64,000 nt of DNA from Echinarachnius parma (Eukaryota > Echinodermata > Echinoidea > Clypeasteroida > Echinarachniidae), in NCBI GenBank assembly GCA_037951105.1, contig JBAMJV010008223.1:33582-97581 (forward strand). The letters are read 5' to 3'. Within the stretch, counting starts at the first letter, position 1; each line of letters opens with the position of its first letter. Made by a program: the position numbers and the translations under genes. Of this stretch, positions 60,000 through 64,000 are shown piece by piece. The notes beneath the pieces are model-generated. The model did no database searches, had not been told where the DNA came from, and saw only the letters and a list, made by a program, of their open reading frames with translations.

Positions 60000-60775
60000 G
60001 AATTTATTTATTTATTTATTTATTTATTTCAATATATTTTACCAGGGTGGCCCATTCAACAATAAGTTGGTCTCCCATGGGGCCCTGGGATACAGTATAC
60101 AAACATTGTTGTTATAAAAACATGACTTTTAAACATCGTTACAAAACATTTGAAATTAATTTTACGATTGTACATAAATATGTAAATGTTTACATTAAAA
60201 GAATAAAAATATCAAGATACTGCAATTCATATACACACATTTTGAAGGAAAAAAAAGTCTAATAGGGTTTATTCATAATATAAAAAACAACATAAATGTT
60301 GCTCACATAATTATTTCATCACTTAAATAACAAATATAAAAATACTGAACAATACTTAATAGTAAGATATCACTCATTACAATTTTAGACTATATGGCAA
60401 GGTTTTTGAATAAATATTGTTTCATTTTCTGTTTAAAAATATTCAAGGAATTTGAAGTTTTAATTTCAATGGGTAAATTATTCCAGAGGAATATAGAAGA
60501 ATAAAATAAAGAATGTTTATATTGTTCTGTGCGAGCCCGAGGAATAATCAAATTCAAATTTGCCGCGTGTCTAGTATTAAATGAATGAGTATCAGACACA
60601 AAAACAAACGAATCATAATAAAAAATTAGAGGAAAGGCGATGAATACATTTGTACATAAATACACATTTAAAATATGTCACACGATCATTAAATGGTAGC
60701 CATTTTAACTGATTAAACATTTCCTTGGACGGGGTATCATTGAAAGCCTAATCCCGTATATTTTTTGCATAAAAT
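60000..60775 (-). mobile_element. 5'-truncated CR1-like LINE with (AAAT)n tail
   Basis: The minus strand reads AFNDTPSKEMFNQLKWLPFN, then HSFNTRHAANLNLIIPRART, SIFLWNNLPIEIKTSNSLNI and FKQKMKQYLF, a complete LINE ORF2 C-terminus with stop at about 60390. A 3' UTR follows ('caggg-ccccatgggagaccaac') and an (AAAT)n tail (tttattta on the plus strand at 60001-60031). The last 91 codons are intact, so this is one of the younger LINE copies here. Confidence 0.85.
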
Positions 60776-60962
60776 CAACTCCACTCATATTGTCTATACG
60801 ATCATCATTTATTCATCTCACCATTCTTAACTTTGGGTTCCGTTTTTTAGATTAGTGGATTTCTTCTTCCTCCTGTTCATTTTATTTGTATATTAGTGTA
60901 TGTACTTTGAATTGCAAATGTATTTAGATGTGAGTTAACATGCATTAACATAATTGTTCTAA

Positions 60963-61667
60963 AGGTATTGTGACAAGAAAACTGCCTCAAAATTGTGTTT
61001 TACTGTATCTAAGGTAGATTTTCATGAAGATTACTAATAAAAACATATTTTCCACGTGGGAAAACCCGGTAAAATAAAAAAAATCAACTTGAAAATTCAC
61101 TTTCGGAACCCGGGCGAAAAAAAAATGACGTCATCTGTGTGACGTCACATGCAGGCAATCGCAGTTTAGCTCGGTCATAGACGTACACGCTGTGTGCAAT
61201 ACTCACGTTGACAGAGAGATATTATTTCCATTTGTTTCAATATTTGCCAACATTTGTTTAAGTTTATATCATGGACGATATACACTTAGAGGTGTAGCTG
61301 CATCCTGATACAATTTATTTTTTTAGCAATTCTTAGGCATTTTCAGTTAAGCCTCAATTTATAAGCAAAAACGAGTTTGTTTTTCTAGCAAGTCATAGGC
61401 TCTGCATGTAAATCATGCACGTTCCTGCACCTTGCGGTCTGCTTGTGATGTCATGATCCGGGTTGCACGTGCGCACATTCCCGCTCTGCTATAAATAACT
61501 TTTTTAGGAGCATGGAACGCCGATGCGAAATAAAGCCAAAAAGTTGCATGAAATTTACCTTTTTTGCCCAACTTAAGGATTTCTTTGAATAAAAGAGTGT
61601 GGTATATCAATAAAGGCACATATTAAAAGCTATAAACCTGAATCAAAGCCGGGATTTCCCCCTTCCT
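60963..61667. mobile_element. TTAA MITE, family P copy 2
   Basis: 705 bp and homologous in reverse orientation to 18464-19167. The right flank is TTAA (61668-61671); the left is CTAA (60959-60962), one change from TTAA. The paralogous empty site near 59850 reads TTTTAATATTTGCC, supporting insertion into TTAA. Confidence 0.85.
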
Positions 61668-61775
61668 TTAATATTGCCCTTTCATATTGTAATGACTACG
61701 TTAATAATGTATATGTTTGTCAAATGATTCATATGTTTGGGCTATCCGTGGCCTGACTGACATCGTTTATTAATA

Positions 61776-63058
61776 TGTGCAAATACGACGAAACACTTCG
61801 AAAAATTATTGTTGTGACAAACGCATACGTATGTTTTGTGACACTTAAGATTCTTGTCGAAAATGCTTGTGGGCGTTGGGGGCGCATCTGTCATCATACG
61901 ACCCCACATATGCGACATCTAATTTTGTCAGGAATTAGCCAAAGATATATATATTGTATATCTAAAGCATTATTTACAACTCTATGGCAACAACAGGCTT
62001 AGAAATAATATGTGATTGAGATAGCGCCCCCTATCAAAAGCTGTGGGTGCGGCCGTAGGGATGTAAAGCTTTACAGGCTACGACTATGTCAATCGGCTCT
62101 CGTGCGCTCAGACAAACATTGAACGAAGTACAGAATGTACTTAAGAATGATTTTGGGAGAGTGGTTTGTTCGTGGTTATGATATACGAATCCGGGATACG
62201 AGTAAGGATGGCGTCGTGTCCATCAAACAAGCGAATTTACGCTCCTCTCTCTCTCTAAGCCGACGATTATATTCTGTTCTTTGATCTCTTTGTCTATAGT
62301 TTTGGCTCTTCTATATGTATCTCTTGGCAAATTACAAGTAATATGCTCCTGGCACGCAAGATGACATCAAACACAATCAAGCATCTACATCACTTTGTCT
62401 CATCCAAAGGACACCCTTAATATATTCACTTCCACGAAGTCACAGAGATCAGGGTCTTCATAAAGCCGCGCTAGCTTTCTTCCATTTTACATGTTTTTAG
62501 TCCTGTTCACATACATGTGGTAAAGTATGTGATAACGGATAATTTAATTGCCAAATAGTGTTTACTTAGCATGAAATCATCAAAATGAATATCCATATCA
62601 TATTATTTGGATTACCTTTCCCAAATGTAACTCATTGCCTTTTCTTTTGAAATAGTCCACTGTATGTTTAATACCCAGCTTGCAAAATTGAGAATTATAA
62701 TTGATGTTAAACACTTTGAAAACGGAATAATAATTTTACCTTCCACTTCTGGACTTACAATCGATATGATATCATTGCTTAAATAGTTATCATCAATCAT
62801 GTATTGGCGGCTGTTTGTAAATTGTTGATTTATGATGTATTACCTTTATCTTTTCAATATCTTACTTGTTGTATTGTATGTAACGTATAAGCTGTTACTG
62901 TATATATTATATGTATTCTTATATGATTTTGTACACGGCCCTGCTGACAAACAGCTTCTAACAATTGTATAAACCGTGATTAAATACAAACAAACAAACA
63001 AACACCACCTCCCTCACCCAAAATATACAGGGACCCTGTTTCGTAAGTATTTAATGAG

Positions 63059-63060
<2 letters not shown>
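61776..63060. other. Intergenic DNA, no gene recognised
   Basis: Short open frames only. A donor-like GTAAAA site follows SIVSPEVEG on the minus strand near 62740, but there is no matching acceptor with a pyrimidine tract. Confidence 0.45.

Positions 63061-63092
<32 letters not shown>
63061..63092. repeat. (CA)n microsatellite
   Basis: About 16 CA dinucleotides. Confidence 0.95.
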
Positions 63093-63096
<4 letters not shown>

Positions 63097-63661
63097 CATA
63101 CGTAAACAAAACAGGCATATACAACATGCATAAAGAAACACACAAACGCGCATGCATGCACACAAACGCACATGCACTCATGCAAGAACACATAATCTCA
63201 TTGATCTTAAAACAAAAATTGCAACGTAAAGAACAGAGAATTCATGATCACTGTCGAGTCTTGCCGAAGGGTAATGTTGGAATGGTATTATACAATGCAG
63301 CGCATACACCCAAACGATACTAGGTCGATTAATCGGAATCTCCCGCATATAATTATCGTTCACAGAGCTCTAAGCTGCAGCAGGCGAACTATTTATTAAT
63401 TTATTCACGCTCTGACGCTACCGGCTAGCGCGGATGAGACTGAGATAACAAATTGTGCCACCAATGGGATTTCCCTGTTCATTACTTGAATGGCCTTTGT
63501 CAAGGTTCCTACGCTACCTAGACACAAATTTTGGAAGCCCTGCTTGCTTAGTTTCATGCTTATGGACTTGCACAAAAACCTTTTTTGTTATGCTAGGGCT
63601 AGAACGACGATAAGTAGTCTTGCTAATCGGCAAATAAAATAATAATAACAATCATGGTGTT

Positions 63662-63900
63662 CAGTGGCGTAGCGTGGTCGGACTGATTGGGGGGGGGGGG
63701 GGGGGCACGCAAAATTATTGGGGGGGGGGGGGGGGCACACCTTATGTATTTCTTTTTTTTCCTCAAAAAATGCCCTCTTATTTTTTCTATTGTTTTTTTT
63801 CTCAAGATTATTGGGGGGGGGGGGGGGGGGGTCAAGTGCCCCCCCCCCCCCCCCCCGTGCCCCCCCCCCCCGTGCCCCCCCCCCCGTCGCTACGCCACTG
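63662..63900. mobile_element. hAT-type MITE, 239 bp, perfect 8-bp duplication
   Basis: A perfect target duplication ATGGTGTT (63654-63661 and 63901-63908). Termini are CAGTGGCGTAGCGTGG and GTCGCTACGCCACTG. The interior is mainly five or six long G or C runs around a T-rich core. The intact duplication indicates a young insertion. Proline- or glycine-rich frames across it are not genes. Confidence 0.9.
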
Positions 63901-64000
63901 ATGGTGTTTATATCTAGCCCGACGTTATACAAAGTCTTAATGCGCTTTACAATTCACATTATTATAATATACACTCTACAAAAAGTAACACTATATTAAG

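Noticed and set aside
62612-62800. A minus-strand frame ending SPEVEG next to GTAAAA
   Set aside because: The donor-like site is weak and no acceptor supports an exon; probably chance.
63588-63999. Pro- and Gly-rich frames on both strands
   Set aside because: Artefacts of the poly-G and poly-C runs inside the hAT-type MITE.
1-64000. CRISPR arrays, prokaryotic operons, LTR or envelope-bearing elements
   Set aside because: None seen. All reverse-transcriptase remnants have non-LTR (LINE) layout with APE-type endonuclease or LINE C-terminal signatures.

Overview
This is a stretch of an animal nuclear genome. It is AT-rich, has spliced genes, and is full of short DNA transposons, LINE fragments, SINEs, microsatellites and long G/C homopolymer runs. 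The main gene encodes a huge single-exon array of 33-residue ankyrin repeats of the 'TALHAASQEGHLDTVKYL' type. Arrays of this style are greatly expanded in echinoderms, so a sea urchin or sea cucumber relative is my best guess. That guess rests on protein style only, and the species is not identified.

The genes lie at the left end, both on the minus strand. From 14802 down to 6328 runs an ankyrin-repeat gene: a 3.55 kb first exon with about 34 repeats and a possible N-myristoylation signal, then six short exons whose splice phases all agree. Only about 0.8 kb further on, from 5536 to 3012, lie three phase-consistent exons. They encode a hydrophobic leader, an Ig-like ectodomain, a Ser/Thr-rich stalk, one transmembrane helix and a short tail. 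The Ig exon has its own strong acceptor, in the phase that ankyrin exon 7 would need. The two could therefore be one gene for a membrane protein with a cytosolic ankyrin array and an extracellular Ig domain, or two adjacent genes. This is the most interesting question in the window.

From about 16 to 24 kb the sequence is a nest of LINE remnants: an endonuclease fragment (+), a Rex/CR1-like element (-), a second CR1/L2-like element (+) and an L1-like tail (-). Two of them are split by short DNA transposons whose target duplications (TTAA and TA) can be proved, because removing the insert restores the LINE reading frame.

From 24 to 64 kb there are no confident genes. The region holds hAT-type elements with 8-bp duplications, a Mutator-like element with a 9-bp duplication, several TTAA-flanked families, an internally deleted Tc1 remnant, a 1.8 kb foldback element carrying two facing Tc1 transposase fragments, five tRNA-derived SINE-like sequences and several local tandem duplications. 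A few isolated candidate exons (about 29.7, 34.3, 45.1, 48.6, 57.9 and 58.7 kb) have good splice signals but no recognisable function. I saw no RNA gene I would call functional, no CRISPR array and no retroviral or LTR element.
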